Shown: positions 43,527-52,829, counted from the stretch's first letter. The stretch: 64,000 bases of DNA from Lachnospiraceae bacterium AB2028 (GCA_000621425.1 KK211275.1:350523-414522); one strand, 5' to 3'. The notes: generated from the sequence alone by a model not told the origin. Program-made: numbers and translations.

Positions 43527-44552
43527 ATGCGTTCTGAAAAGAGTATTTCAGGAAAAAATAATAAAGAATCCATAAAGCACAGAAAGCGTATTAAGAGGCT
43601 TAAAGCAGCTATTATTGCTTTTGCGTTTATTCTTGTGCTCATGCCCACCATACTTTCACTGGTTGCTCTTATGCAGATCCGTACCATAGACAGACGGCTT
43701 GGAGAAACCCAGGATATCCTGGTAGAGATATCCAACAGGCTGCCGGAGTATCCTTATGGACAGAATGCGGATATAGGGGAGTTGGCTGATGCGGTCAATA
43801 GCGCGGCTGCAGAAGAGGATGAGCAGATGATGGATGCTCTTCGCAGCAGCGTAAAAGATGTTTATCCTGTAGAGAGAATGGCAGAGGGTGATGACTTTGA
43901 TTTGGATTTATCTGTTGAACAGACAGAGGGAGTCAGGAAAGTTTATCTGACTTTTGATGACGGACCCAGTATCTATACTGATGATATATTGGACATACTT
44001 GATGAGTATGATGTGAAGGCAACTTTCTTTGTAAACTACCATGAAGGCATGGATGAGTCATATCGTCGTATTGTTACTGACGGACATACTCTGGGCATGC
44101 ATTCATATTCACATGTATTTTCTGATGTATATGCTGACCTGGATTCATTTGCAGAGGACTATAACATGCTGCACTCATATCTTTATAATGTGACCGGCGT
44201 TGACTGCAGGTTTTACCGTTTCCCCGGTGGAAGCAGCAATACTGTCAGCAAGATGGATATAAGGGACTGCATAAGCTACCTGGAAGCAAAAGAAATCTCG
44301 TATTTTGACTGGAATGTTTCCGGAAGAGATGCAGAGGGAGGATACCATAGCGCATCTACTATAACCAATAATGTAATAAGCCAAATAAACGCATCCGGCA
44401 GTGATACAATAGTTGTGTTGCTCCACGATGCATCGGATAAAAGATCAACGGTAGAGGCACTGCCTTTTATCATAGAATCAATCCAGGCAATGGACAATGT
44501 GGAACTGTTACCTATAACAGGAGACACTGCTCCGGTCAGGCATGTGGATTAA
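43527..44552 (+). CDS. Membrane-anchored polysaccharide deacetylase (NodB family)
   Basis: A 341-residue carbohydrate esterase family 4 enzyme, probably a peptidoglycan N-acetylglucosamine deacetylase. The basic N-terminus is followed by a membrane span (AAIIAFAFILVLMPTILSLV, residues ~24-44) and a coiled-coil-like linker. The NodB domain spans ~150-335: motif 1 YLTFDDGPS with its catalytic Asp, motif 2 HTLGMHSYSH (metal-binding His pair), motif 3 FYRFPGGSSN, motif 4 DWNVSGRDA and motif 5 IVVLLHD. All catalytic residues appear present. ATG 43527 follows GGGAGG; the upstream frame includes the promoter and is not coding. It sits between tsf and the bactofilin gene. Confidence 0.9.
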   Translation: MRSEKSISGKNNKESIKHRKRIKRLKAAIIAFAFILVLMPTILSLVALMQIRTIDRRLGETQDILVEISNRLPEYPYGQNADIGELADAVNSAAAEEDEQMMDALRSSVKDVYPVERMAEGDDFDLDLSVEQTEGVRKVYLTFDDGPSIYTDDILDILDEYDVKATFFVNYHEGMDESYRRIVTDGHTLGMHSYSHVFSDVYADLDSFAEDYNMLHSYLYNVTGVDCRFYRFPGGSSNTVSKMDIRDCISYLEAKEISYFDWNVSGRDAEGGYHSASTITNNVISQINASGSDTIVVLLHDASDKRSTVEALPFIIESIQAMDNVELLPITGDTAPVRHVD

Positions 44553-44618
44553 AAATTTCTTTTTGTTTTCATTTGGCCCTTCAGGCTTGTCTTTTGTTAG
44601 GCAAAAATAAGTAATTTT

Positions 44619-44627
44619 TGATATAAT
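44619..44627 (+). promoter_or_regulatory. Extended -10 promoter for the bactofilin gene
   Basis: TGATATAAT matches the extended -10 consensus (TGnTATAAT). No good -35 is visible at the right distance. The start would be near 44634. Confidence 0.55.
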
Positions 44628-44664
44628 ACAAAAATGTCATTAAAGAAAAAAGAGGAGTAGGATT

Positions 44665-46470
44665 ATGGGTTTTTTTCAAAGTCTTAAACAGGATCTGTCT
44701 GAAGCGGTGGGCGAGCTCATCGGTGAGGAGGATGCACTGGAAGGTGCAGAAACTGCTGAAGATATAGAGGGTGATGATGTAGAAACAGGTGATGAGCCTG
44801 AGATAGCAGAAGATATGGCTGATGAAATCACTGACGAAGAATCAGAGGAGTATGACGATGAATTAGCAGATGCGCCTGCTGAAGAAATCGCGGATGCAGG
44901 CAATGATTTCCTGGATGAAGGAAATACGGCTGAAGAGCTTGATGCTTTATTAAAAGATGTGATACAGCCTGCGGATGAACCTGCGTGTATAGGTAATGAA
45001 CCTGCGGAAACAGCTGAAAGTATTGATGCTGAAGCCGCAGCAGCGGCACTTTTTGACAGTCTGGCTGCTGAAGAAGGGCTTTCTTTCGCTGATGACAGCA
45101 ATGAAGTTGACCTGGCTGAAAAGCTGGCTGAGGAGGCTTACAAAGCTGAAATACAGGCGGCGGAGGATGTGATTCAGGCAAATACAGATGTGGCGGATGG
45201 TGTTTCTTCGGAAGAGGCCATCGCTTCGTTAGATGATATTGATCTAAATAAGATGCTTGAGAACATTCAGGGAGAACTGAATGCGGTTCAGGAAGAGAGT
45301 CTTCAGGCTGATGAACAGATTGATGCTGTTGCGGACATCGAGTTGGAAACTTCCGCTGAAATTCCGGCAGAGGAGCCTGTTGAAGATACTGGAGTAGTTG
45401 ATGAGAATGTTGCGGATGTAGCGGCAAGTCTTGATATTTCTACGGAGTCAACTGCAGATGAAGATATGTTAGACGGTCAGATGTCTTTGGAAGAAATGAT
45501 GGCCATGGCAGAGTCACTTACAAATGAGAATGGCTCTGCTGCGGAGAGTGCATCTGTGGATAATGCCGTTGCGGAAAATGTTGTAGCTGACGAAGTATCT
45601 AATGATACATTAGCTGCGATAACTGAAGATGTACCGGTGACAGCTGCCGCGCCTGATGAGCTTTCTGATGTAGCTACAGAGCCGGTTGTGGATGCTGCAG
45701 CTGCGGATGAGGCTGTTGCTCCTGCAGATAATTCTGAAGATGTTTCTGCAGGATCTATAACGGCAGACTTTAATGCCGAAGTGGAATCAGAGCTGCAGAA
45801 TCAGGCAAGTGGAGCAGATGCTATGGCAGTTTCAGAAACTTCAGCTGTTGAGCCGGCAGTGATGACGGATGCATCAGAACCTGCAACTGAGTCTGCAGAT
45901 TCAGAACCCGCCAAGGAGAAAAAGGCTAAAAAGACTACCCGGAAGAAAAAGGCAAAGGCTGATGTTTCAGCTGACATAGGGGCTGAGGATCTTGCCGGCA
46001 GGGTATTTTCAGATGAGACAGCACATCTTTCTGACGGCATGATGATACGCGGAAATATTATTTCAGACGGCAATATGGAAGTTGCCGGCGAGATAGACGG
46101 CAATATAGACATCCTGGGTAAGCTCAATGTTTCAGGTACCATAAACGGCAATACAAAGGCCGGTGAGCTTTATGCCGAAGGTGCCGAGATAAACGGTAAT
46201 ATCGAGTGCAGCGGAAGCGTGAAGGTAGGCCAGGGCGCTGTCATTATCGGTGATGTGGCAGGTACATCTGCTGTTATTGCAGGAGCCGTTAAAGGCAATA
46301 TCGATGTACATGGTCCTGTAATACTTGCTGATTCAGCCATAGTAATGGGTGATATCCGTTCTGCATCCGTGCAGATAAGCAACGGCGCGGCAGTAGAGGG
46401 CATGTGCTCGCAGATTTATGCCGAGGTCAGCCCGAAGAATTTCTTCAAGGATTTAAAGAAAGCAAAATAA
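44665..46470 (+). CDS. Bactofilin with a long acidic N-terminal extension
   Basis: A 601-residue protein. The C-terminal ~150 residues (~450-595) are a bactofilin (polymer-forming cytoskeletal) domain with right-handed beta-helix repeats: MMIRGNIISDGNMEVAGEID, GTINGNTKAGELYAEGAEI, VIAGAVKGNIDVHGPVILAD. Residues ~1-22 form an amphipathic helix (MGFFQSLKQDLSEAVGELIG) that could bind the membrane. Residues ~25-415 are of low complexity, rich in Asp, Glu, Ala and Val, with no Cys-rich or enzymatic motif. A basic stretch, KEKKAKKTTRKKKAK, precedes the bactofilin. Bactofilins usually run 100-200 residues, so the extension is unusual. The neighbouring deacetylase gene hints at a cell-wall role. Confidence 0.85.
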   Translation: MGFFQSLKQDLSEAVGELIGEEDALEGAETAEDIEGDDVETGDEPEIAEDMADEITDEESEEYDDELADAPAEEIADAGNDFLDEGNTAEELDALLKDVIQPADEPACIGNEPAETAESIDAEAAAAALFDSLAAEEGLSFADDSNEVDLAEKLAEEAYKAEIQAAEDVIQANTDVADGVSSEEAIASLDDIDLNKMLENIQGELNAVQEESLQADEQIDAVADIELETSAEIPAEEPVEDTGVVDENVADVAASLDISTESTADEDMLDGQMSLEEMMAMAESLTNENGSAAESASVDNAVAENVVADEVSNDTLAAITEDVPVTAAAPDELSDVATEPVVDAAAADEAVAPADNSEDVSAGSITADFNAEVESELQNQASGADAMAVSETSAVEPAVMTDASEPATESADSEPAKEKKAKKTTRKKKAKADVSADIGAEDLAGRVFSDETAHLSDGMMIRGNIISDGNMEVAGEIDGNIDILGKLNVSGTINGNTKAGELYAEGAEINGNIECSGSVKVGQGAVIIGDVAGTSAVIAGAVKGNIDVHGPVILADSAIVMGDIRSASVQISNGAAVEGMCSQIYAEVSPKNFFKDLKKAK

Positions 46471-46489
46471 TCATATACGGGGGTATAGT

Positions 46490-46608
46490 GTGAAAAATCG
46501 CTCTGAAAGAGTCGATTTTTCACCAGCGATTTGTGCCGAGCCCAAATCGCCTTATCGCAGCGGCGAATCTGAAATTCGCCGCGCGTGCCTCGCACAAAGT
46601 GCTCGGCA
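46490..46608 (+). other. Structured leader/palindromic element upstream of pyrH
   Basis: A non-coding stretch holds three consecutive hairpins: GTGAAAAATCG-CTCT/AGAG-CGATTTTTCAC (46490-46523), GCGATTTG/CAAATCGC (46526-46550) and GCGGCGAAT/ATTCGCCGC (46560-46582). In addition TGCCGAGC (46534-46541), in the loop of the second hairpin, can pair with GCTCGGCA (46601-46608) just before the pyrH start. The first hairpin could also end bactofilin transcripts. It may be a repeat element or a leader controlling pyrH. Confidence 0.55.
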
Positions 46609-46620
46609 TGGTGGAATAAA

Positions 46621-47310
46621 ATGTCAAGAATTCTTTTAAAGCTTAGCGGCGAGGCTCTTTCAACCGACCATCATTATAATGATGAGGTGATCTTAGGGAT
46701 AGCAGAGCAGGTAAAGTCCCTTTTAGAAAAAAAGTGTGAGATAGGCATTGTAATAGGCGGCGGCAATTACTGGCGCGGCAGGACCAGTGAAAATATCGAC
46801 AGGACCAAGGCTGACCAGATAGGCATGCTTGCCACTATTATGAACTGCATCTATGTTTCAGAAATGTTCAGGTCCCAGGGAATCGAGACCCGGGTATTTA
46901 CGCCTTTTCTCTGTTCTTCATTTACGGAGCTTTTTTCCAAGGACGAAGCAGTGTCATCCATGAAGTCCGGAAAGGTCTGCTTTTTCGCAGGCGGAACAGG
47001 ACATCCTTATTTCTCAACTGATACCGGTGTTGTTCTCAGGGCTGTTGAGGTGGAGGCTGACGCAATTTACCTTGCAAAGGCAATCGACGGCGTATATGAC
47101 TCCGATCCCAAGAAGAATCCTAATGCAAAGAAATATGACGAGATATCAATAGATGAGGTCATAGCAGGAAATCTACAGGTTGTGGATATGACTGCATCCA
47201 TTCTTGCTCGTGACAATAAAGTTCCGATGTTTGTATTTGACCTTACGGCTAAAAACAGTATAATTAATGCAGTAGCGGGTGAGTTCAGTGGAACTCGTAT
47301 AACTGTATAA
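46621..47310 (+). CDS. pyrH: Uridylate kinase
   Basis: Phosphorylates UMP to UDP; bacterial UMP kinases are hexamers of the amino-acid-kinase fold. The 229-residue protein has SRILLKLSGEAL at the N-terminus, the UMP-binding GIVIGGGNYWRGR, FFAGGTGHPYFSTDTGVVLRA and the C-terminal LTAKNSIINAVAGE. ATG 46621 gives the standard N-terminus; an upstream frame to 46585 runs into the palindromic leader. It is followed after 15 bases by frr. Confidence 0.97.
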   Translation: MSRILLKLSGEALSTDHHYNDEVILGIAEQVKSLLEKKCEIGIVIGGGNYWRGRTSENIDRTKADQIGMLATIMNCIYVSEMFRSQGIETRVFTPFLCSSFTELFSKDEAVSSMKSGKVCFFAGGTGHPYFSTDTGVVLRAVEVEADAIYLAKAIDGVYDSDPKKNPNAKKYDEISIDEVIAGNLQVVDMTASILARDNKVPMFVFDLTAKNSIINAVAGEFSGTRITV

Positions 47311-47325
47311 AAAGGGGTAAATCTT

Positions 47326-47877
47326 ATGGACAGCAGATTAAATGTATCAGATGAGAAAATGAAAAAGGCACTGGAATTCCTTCAGTCGGATCTTTCATCA
47401 GTAAGGGCCGGCAGGGCGAATCCCCATGTGCTTGACAAGATCAAGGTTGATTATTACGGAACTCCCACGCCTTTGCAGCAGGTGGGAAATATCACCGTTC
47501 CCGAGCCCAGAATGCTCCAGATTGCACCCTGGGATAAGTCAATGATAAAGGATATCGAGAAGGCAATAATGGCATCTGATCTGGGTATTACACCTGCAGA
47601 TGACGGTGCTGTTATCAGACTTGTATTTCCGGAGCTTACTGAGGAGAGACGTAAGGAACTGGCAAAGGATATAAAGAAAAAAGGCGAGGACGCAAAGGTT
47701 GCTGTCAGGAATATACGTCGTGACGGTAACGATGCATTTAAGAAACTTTCAAAGACTGAAATTTCCGAGGACGAGATAAAGGATCTTACCGATGAGCTGC
47801 AGAAGATGACTGATAAGTATATCAAGGATATCGATGCGCTTGTTGATGAAAAGTCCAAGGAGATTATGAAGGTCTGA
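47326..47877 (+). CDS. frr: Ribosome recycling factor
   Basis: With EF-G, splits post-termination ribosomes. The 183-residue L-shaped protein has the conserved [18 protein letters not shown] segment, [20 protein letters not shown] and the C-terminal three-helix bundle ([34 protein letters not shown]). AAAGGGG lies upstream of the ATG. The stop overlaps the uppS start by one base (TGATG). Confidence 0.98.
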   Translation: MDSRLNVSDEKMKKALEFLQSDLSSVRAGRANPHVLDKIKVDYYGTPTPLQQVGNITVPEPRMLQIAPWDKSMIKDIEKAIMASDLGITPADDGAVIRLVFPELTEERRKELAKDIKKKGEDAKVAVRNIRRDGNDAFKKLSKTEISEDEIKDLTDELQKMTDKYIKDIDALVDEKSKEIMKV

Positions 47878-48605
47878 TGGCAGATAGAGAGCAGGAAAAG
47901 ATTCCTAAGCATATAGCAGTCATCCTTGACGGCAATGGCAGGTGGGCAAAGGCTAAAGGCCTTCCCCGGAAGCTGGGACATGTCCAGGGAGCCAAGACCA
48001 TTGAGGAAGTCTGTGAGCTTATGTGGAACCACGGCGTGGAGTATTTTACTGTATACGCTTTTTCTACTGAGAACTGGAAAAGGTCTGAAGAAGAGGTTTC
48101 GGCCCTGATGACCTTACTCAGGGAGTATATGGTTAAGAGTATTCAGCGGGCCAATGCCAACAATATGCGTGTCCGCATTATCGGTGAGAAATCGAGGCTT
48201 GCGGAGGATATCCAGAAAAGCATAGCAGACTTGGAGAAGGCTACTGCGGAAAATACGGGACTTAAATTTACCATAGCCATTAATTACGGCAGCCGTGATG
48301 AGATCACCAGGGCAGTACGCCGTATCGTATCCAAGGCAGAAAACGGTGAGATTTCCGTGGACGATATTACAGAAGAAATGATCTCTGCGGAACTGGATAC
48401 TGCAGGATATCCGGATCCGGATCTTCTTATCCGGACCAGCGGCGAACAGCGCATATCTAATTTTCTCTTGTGGCAGTGTGCATATTCGGAATTTTATTTT
48501 ACTGATGTGCTGTGGCCTGATTTCGGAGAAAAGGATTTAGTGGCAGCGCTTGATGCGTATGCCGGACGGGAAAGAAGATACGGCGGCAGGCAGGAGACTG
48601 TCTGA
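47877..48605 (+). CDS. uppS: Undecaprenyl diphosphate synthase (isoprenyl transferase)
   Basis: Makes the C55 lipid carrier for peptidoglycan by cis-condensation of IPP onto FPP. The 242-residue protein has the active-site region IAVILDGNGRWAKAKGLPR, TVYAFSTENWKRS and the C-terminal PDLLIRTSGEQRISNFLLWQ, SEFYFTDVLWPDF. It is translationally coupled to frr and lies 50 bases before cdsA. Confidence 0.97.
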   Translation: MADREQEKIPKHIAVILDGNGRWAKAKGLPRKLGHVQGAKTIEEVCELMWNHGVEYFTVYAFSTENWKRSEEEVSALMTLLREYMVKSIQRANANNMRVRIIGEKSRLAEDIQKSIADLEKATAENTGLKFTIAINYGSRDEITRAVRRIVSKAENGEISVDDITEEMISAELDTAGYPDPDLLIRTSGEQRISNFLLWQCAYSEFYFTDVLWPDFGEKDLVAALDAYAGRERRYGGRQETV

Positions 48606-48655
48606 GCTGTTGTTTAAGATATTGTTTGTGATGTTTTTGTTAAGGAAGGAGTAAC

Positions 48656-49516
48656 ATGAAGACCAGGATCATCAGCGGAATTCTGGTTGTTGCGATAATG
48701 CTTGCTTTAGTATGGGCAGGCGGACCGGTGTTAGCAATCGGTCTTGCAGTCATAGCAGGCATCGGGTTTTTAGAGATGACCCATGCCCTTGGTGTTAGGG
48801 AAAAAACAGGGCAGGTTCATATACTTGAGATCATTGGCATAATTGCAACGGCAGTATATTATATTTTAGTATATGTGAATGCTTCTTTTGAGTATCTGAT
48901 GCTTTATGCTTTTCTGATGCTTCCGCTTTTTATGGCTATCACAGTTTTTACTTATCCCAAGAATGACACGGCACAGGCGCTGAGCGTTTTCTGTGCATTT
49001 ATCTATGTGTCAGTAATGCTTTCTTTTATATTTCAGACACGCCAGATAGGCATCGGCGTATGGGACGGTTTCACTAAGGAAAATTTATATAACCAGGGTT
49101 TTTTTGCAGTATGGATGACCTTTGTTTCCGCATGGGGGTCTGATACATGTGCTTATTTCGTAGGCGTGGCTATAGGCAAGCATAAGGCCTTTCCAAAGCT
49201 TTCTCCTAAAAAGTCAATTGAGGGCTGCATCGGCGGTGTGGTAGGTGCAGGGTTGTGCGGTTTGCTGTATTCAACGGTACTGAATCTTTCAGGCTATAGT
49301 TTTCCGGAGATGTTCTGGGTATTTCCGCTGATCGGAGTAGCCGGCAGCATCATAGGCCAGGTAGGCGATCTTGCGGCATCTGCAATAAAGCGGGATCATA
49401 AGATTAAGGACTACGGAAAGGTTATCCCGGGGCACGGTGGAATACTCGACCGTTTTGACAGTGTTATTTTCACGGCTCCAATGATATTTCTGCTCTCGAT
49501 CATCTTTATAAAATAG
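48656..49516 (+). CDS. cdsA: Phosphatidate cytidylyltransferase
   Basis: An integral membrane enzyme forming CDP-diacylglycerol from phosphatidate and CTP, the entry point of phospholipid synthesis. The 286-residue protein has about eight membrane spans and the CDS signature near the C-terminus: SAIKRDHKIKDYGKVIPGHG, then GILDRFDSVIF, preceded by KSIEGCIGGVVGAG. AAGGAAGGAG lies upstream of the ATG. dxr starts 11 bases after its stop. Confidence 0.96.
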   Translation: MKTRIISGILVVAIMLALVWAGGPVLAIGLAVIAGIGFLEMTHALGVREKTGQVHILEIIGIIATAVYYILVYVNASFEYLMLYAFLMLPLFMAITVFTYPKNDTAQALSVFCAFIYVSVMLSFIFQTRQIGIGVWDGFTKENLYNQGFFAVWMTFVSAWGSDTCAYFVGVAIGKHKAFPKLSPKKSIEGCIGGVVGAGLCGLLYSTVLNLSGYSFPEMFWVFPLIGVAGSIIGQVGDLAASAIKRDHKIKDYGKVIPGHGGILDRFDSVIFTAPMIFLLSIIFIK

Positions 49517-49527
49517 CGGACAAAAAT

Positions 49528-50694
49528 ATGAACAATAGTGATAATAAAAAAAGAATAGTCGTACTTGGATCAACCGGATCCATCGGAACCCAGACCCTTG
49601 ATGTGGTCAGGGCTTATAGCGACAGGCTTTCCGTAAAGACACTTGTTGCCAATTCAAATGTTTCCAAGATTGAAACTCAGGTAAGAGAGTTTAGGCCGGA
49701 TAGCGTTGTTATGTTTGACAAGAAGGCCGCTGAAGAACTGAAGGTCCGCATTGCAGACCTGGATGTAAAGGTCACAAGCGGTATGGACAGCATCATAGAG
49801 GCAGCATCTGCTGAGGATTATGACATACTGTTGACTGCTGTAGTGGGGATGATTGGAATCAGGCCTACCATAGCAGGCATAAAGGCTGGAAAGACAATAG
49901 CACTTGCTAATAAAGAAACCCTTGTAACAGCCGGTCACATTATAATGCCTTTGGCACGTGAAATGAATGTGCAGATCCTTCCCGTGGATTCTGAACACAG
50001 TGCAATATTCCAGTCGCTGCAAGGAACACCTTCAAGAAGCCTTTCCAAGATATGGCTGACCTGTTCGGGGGGACCTTTCAGGGGGCGGAAAAAAGAAGAA
50101 CTTAAAAACATCACCCCGGCTGATGCGCTAAAGCATCCCAATTGGGCTATGGGGAATAAGATCACCATCGATTCCGCAACCCTTGTAAATAAGGGACTGG
50201 AAGTGATGGAGGCAAAGTGGCTTTTTGGCGTGGACTATGATGATATAAATGTGCTTGTGCATCCACAGTCCATAGTCCATTCTATGGTGGAATTCTGTGA
50301 CGGTGCAGTCATCGGCGAACTTGGGCTTCCGGATATGAAGCTGCCTATACAGTATGCTATTTTTTATCCCGACAGGCTGCCCATGGATACGCCAAGGGCT
50401 AATTTCTATGATATAGCGAGCCTTACATTTGAAAAGGCTGATATGGAGACTTTTGAAGGCCTGGCTTTAGCATTTGAGGCGGCACGCACGGGCGGTAGCA
50501 TGCCTACGGTCTTCAATGCCGCTAATGAACGGGCTGTGGCACATTTCCTTTCAGGTAAGATAGGATTTCTTGAAATTCCTGAAATCATCGGTAAGTGTAT
50601 GTCAATGCATAAAGTAGTTGCAGATCCTTCCGTTGATGAGATACTTGCTGCCGAGCAGGAAACATATGCAAATATTGAAAGACTTGAAAAATAA
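49528..50694 (+). CDS. dxr: 1-deoxy-D-xylulose-5-phosphate reductoisomerase
   Basis: The first committed enzyme of the MEP isoprenoid pathway, converting DXP to MEP with NADPH and a divalent metal. The 388-residue protein has the dinucleotide motif VLGSTGSIGTQTLDVV, NKETLVTAG, the metal/substrate segment PVDSEHSAIFQSLQG, GNKITIDSATLVNKGLEV and HPQSIVHSMVEF. The ribosome binding site is weak, so coupling with cdsA is likely. ispG, a later enzyme of the same pathway, is ~3.5 kb downstream. Confidence 0.97.
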   Translation: MNNSDNKKRIVVLGSTGSIGTQTLDVVRAYSDRLSVKTLVANSNVSKIETQVREFRPDSVVMFDKKAAEELKVRIADLDVKVTSGMDSIIEAASAEDYDILLTAVVGMIGIRPTIAGIKAGKTIALANKETLVTAGHIIMPLAREMNVQILPVDSEHSAIFQSLQGTPSRSLSKIWLTCSGGPFRGRKKEELKNITPADALKHPNWAMGNKITIDSATLVNKGLEVMEAKWLFGVDYDDINVLVHPQSIVHSMVEFCDGAVIGELGLPDMKLPIQYAIFYPDRLPMDTPRANFYDIASLTFEKADMETFEGLALAFEAARTGGSMPTVFNAANERAVAHFLSGKIGFLEIPEIIGKCMSMHKVVADPSVDEILAAEQETYANIERLEK

Positions 50695-50711
50695 TAGTTT
50701 ACTATAGATAG

Positions 50712-51899
50712 ATGAACTCACCGGTTTTAACAATAATATCATTTCTTATAATCTTTACCGTTGTGGTGGTAAGCCATGAATTCGGTCATTTCCTTATCGC
50801 GAGGATAAACGGCATAAGGGTGCTGGAATTTTCCATAGGCATGGGTCCTGTCATATTCAGGAAGAAAGGAAAGAATACTGATCTCACTATAAGGCTTTTG
50901 CCTTTTGGCGGTGCCTGTATGTATGACGGAATGTATGACATCGGCGAAGAAGATAATGACGACGGAAAAGCTGATGCTGAAGGTGATGCATCAGGCACTG
51001 AAGAGTTTGTTACTGAAGAAAAGGCATCAGATGCTTCGGATGAAACTCAGGATGCGGTAAAGGGTGAAAAGGCAGAGTCTGCATATAGGGACGGTGAATT
51101 CAATGCAGCACCTGTTTGGGGGCGCATTGCGGCAATTTTTGCAGGACCGCTGTTCAATATAATACTTGCGTATATTTTGGGCCTTTTCATCGTATGGTTT
51201 TGCGGGGCAGATCTACCCATAGTTGCTAATGTTTCTGAAGGTATGCCTGCCATGGAGGCAGGAATAGAGGCCGGGGATGAGATTATCAGCATAAACGGTC
51301 ATCGTACCCATTTATGGCGTGAGATTATGGTACGTTCATATATGAGCACCGGCGGAAAGATGAGCATTGTCTATGAGCGTAATGGTGAGCGTATGACCAC
51401 TGAACTGACACCGAAATGGTCAGATGAGGATAAGCGCTATTATATCGGTTTTTCCGGCGGCGGAGACTACATAGCCTGCAACAATCTCAGAGTGTTCCGG
51501 TACAGCTGGTATGAAGTGCGTTACTGGCTGGATGCAACCATACAGGGACTTAAATACATGGTTACAGGCCATGCCTCTGTTGACGACCTTTCGGGACCGG
51601 TTGGTATTGCAAATGTCATTGATGATACCATAGAGGATACCAAACAGGATGGCGCATTCATCGTTATACTTAACATGGTCAATATTGCGCTCCTTCTGTC
51701 AGTCAACTTAGGTGTAATGAACCTTCTTCCTTTGCCTGCACTTGACGGCGGAAGGCTTCTGTTCCTTTTCTTTGAAGCAATTTCAGGCAAGAAGGTTCCG
51801 CCTGAAAAAGAAGGGCTTATACATCTTATAGGATTTATTCTTTTGATCATTTTAATGGTGGTTGTTCTTTATAACGACATCACAAAGTTTTTCAGGTAG
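50712..51899 (+). CDS. rseP: RIP metalloprotease (site-2 protease, RseP family)
   Basis: An intramembrane zinc protease, probably releasing anti-sigma factors or clearing signal peptides. The 395-residue protein has HEFGHFL at residues ~23-29 in the first span, a PDZ domain at ~175-255 (GMPAMEAGIEAGDEIISING), and the LDG motif NLLPLPALDGGRLLFLFFEA near residue 340. Between the first span and the conserved GRIAAIFAGPLFN there is a ~50-residue acidic insert (residues ~76-125, EEDNDDGKADAEGDASGTEE), on the side of the membrane holding the active site or just outside it. The start is weakly marked. It ends the dxr unit and is followed by a 228-base AT-rich gap. Confidence 0.93.
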   Translation: MNSPVLTIISFLIIFTVVVVSHEFGHFLIARINGIRVLEFSIGMGPVIFRKKGKNTDLTIRLLPFGGACMYDGMYDIGEEDNDDGKADAEGDASGTEEFVTEEKASDASDETQDAVKGEKAESAYRDGEFNAAPVWGRIAAIFAGPLFNIILAYILGLFIVWFCGADLPIVANVSEGMPAMEAGIEAGDEIISINGHRTHLWREIMVRSYMSTGGKMSIVYERNGERMTTELTPKWSDEDKRYYIGFSGGGDYIACNNLRVFRYSWYEVRYWLDATIQGLKYMVTGHASVDDLSGPVGIANVIDDTIEDTKQDGAFIVILNMVNIALLLSVNLGVMNLLPLPALDGGRLLFLFFEAISGKKVPPEKEGLIHLIGFILLIILMVVVLYNDITKFFR

Positions 51900-52127
51900 G
51901 AAAATAGCCTATACAATTCTATATATCGTATTTTCAGAGAGAATATATCAAATCATCTCAGATAATTCTTGTAGCTTTTTTTGGATTTTCATTTCGTAAA
52001 TCTAAGATAACTTATAGATAAAAATTAAGTTATTTCATTTATCACATCATTTTGTAATGTATCGAATATTAATCACAGTCTGGTCATTCATAATCACAAC
52101 GGGAAAAATATATAGTCCGGGAGGAAA
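51900..52127 (+). other. AT-rich intergenic region before the PP2C gene
   Basis: It is noticeably richer in A+T than its surroundings. It holds an AT hairpin ATAACTTA/TAAGTTAT (52007-52033), but no clear terminator or consensus promoter is seen. A strong GGGAGGAAA lies at its end. It is probably the upstream boundary of the phosphatase-kinase insertion. Confidence 0.4.
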
Positions 52128-52829
52128 ATGCTCGTGTTTTATTCGATTTATTATGACAGGGGCACTATGAAAAGTAATCAGGATTCTGTTGCACTGCACA
52201 AAGTAACCACTAAGAAAGGTGAACTCGTAATGGCCCTTGTAAGCGATGGCTGCGGTGGAATGGATGAGGGTGAATATGCCAGTGGGTTTATTGCTGAAAA
52301 AATGAGCACTTGGTTTTATGAGGAACTTATTATTTTAGTCAAACGGACAGAATTATTTTCAAAGATAGAGCGTTCTGCCAGCCGGAAACTCTTCAGCATA
52401 CATGAGGAACTGAAGAAGATAGGTAATGACAGAGGTAAGCGAATTGCAGCTACCTTTACGATGCTCATAGTCTATAGGAAAAGGTACCTTGTTCTATGGC
52501 TTGGGGATTCACCGGGAATGATTTTGGGCAAAGAAATAAAATTTCTTACATCCGTAAGGGAAAAGGACAGTTTTCTGACAAAGTGCGTGGGCTGCGGAAG
52601 GTTCTTTCATCCTATGTCTAAAAGCGGATGGATAAAGAAGAATACTGCTATTATGCTTACAACCGACGGCATAGGTAAATACCTTACTGAGAAAAGGATA
52701 AGCGATCCTTTGCTTCCTGTGCATATAGATTGTGCGAAGAGTGCGGAGCGAACATTAAAGACTATAGGAAAGTTTTTGAAGAACTCAGGTGAAAGCGACA
52801 ACATTTCGGCTGTATATATTAGTTTTTAA
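52128..52829 (+). CDS. PP2C-family protein phosphatase
   Basis: A 233-residue PPM/PP2C-type Ser/Thr phosphatase. Metal-binding and catalytic motifs are recognisable: KSNQDSVAL (motif with Asp), LVSDGCGGMDEGEYAS, ATFTMLIVYRKRYLVLWLGD, TTDGIGKYL and GESDNISAVYI at the end. There is no membrane segment, so it is cytoplasmic. It is encoded 102 bases upstream of a Ser/Thr kinase and is the natural antagonist of it. The canonical RxxxNED opening is modified. It resembles the stand-alone regulatory phosphatases of kinase/phosphatase pairs rather than SpoIIE. Confidence 0.85.
   Translation: MLVFYSIYYDRGTMKSNQDSVALHKVTTKKGELVMALVSDGCGGMDEGEYASGFIAEKMSTWFYEELIILVKRTELFSKIERSASRKLFSIHEELKKIGNDRGKRIAATFTMLIVYRKRYLVLWLGDSPGMILGKEIKFLTSVREKDSFLTKCVGCGRFFHPMSKSGWIKKNTAIMLTTDGIGKYLTEKRISDPLLPVHIDCAKSAERTLKTIGKFLKNSGESDNISAVYISF

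Noticed and set aside
44828-45427. 199-codon minus-strand frame rich in Gln, Pro and His
   Set aside because: The composition is simply the complement of the Glu/Ala/Asp codons of the acidic bactofilin arm.
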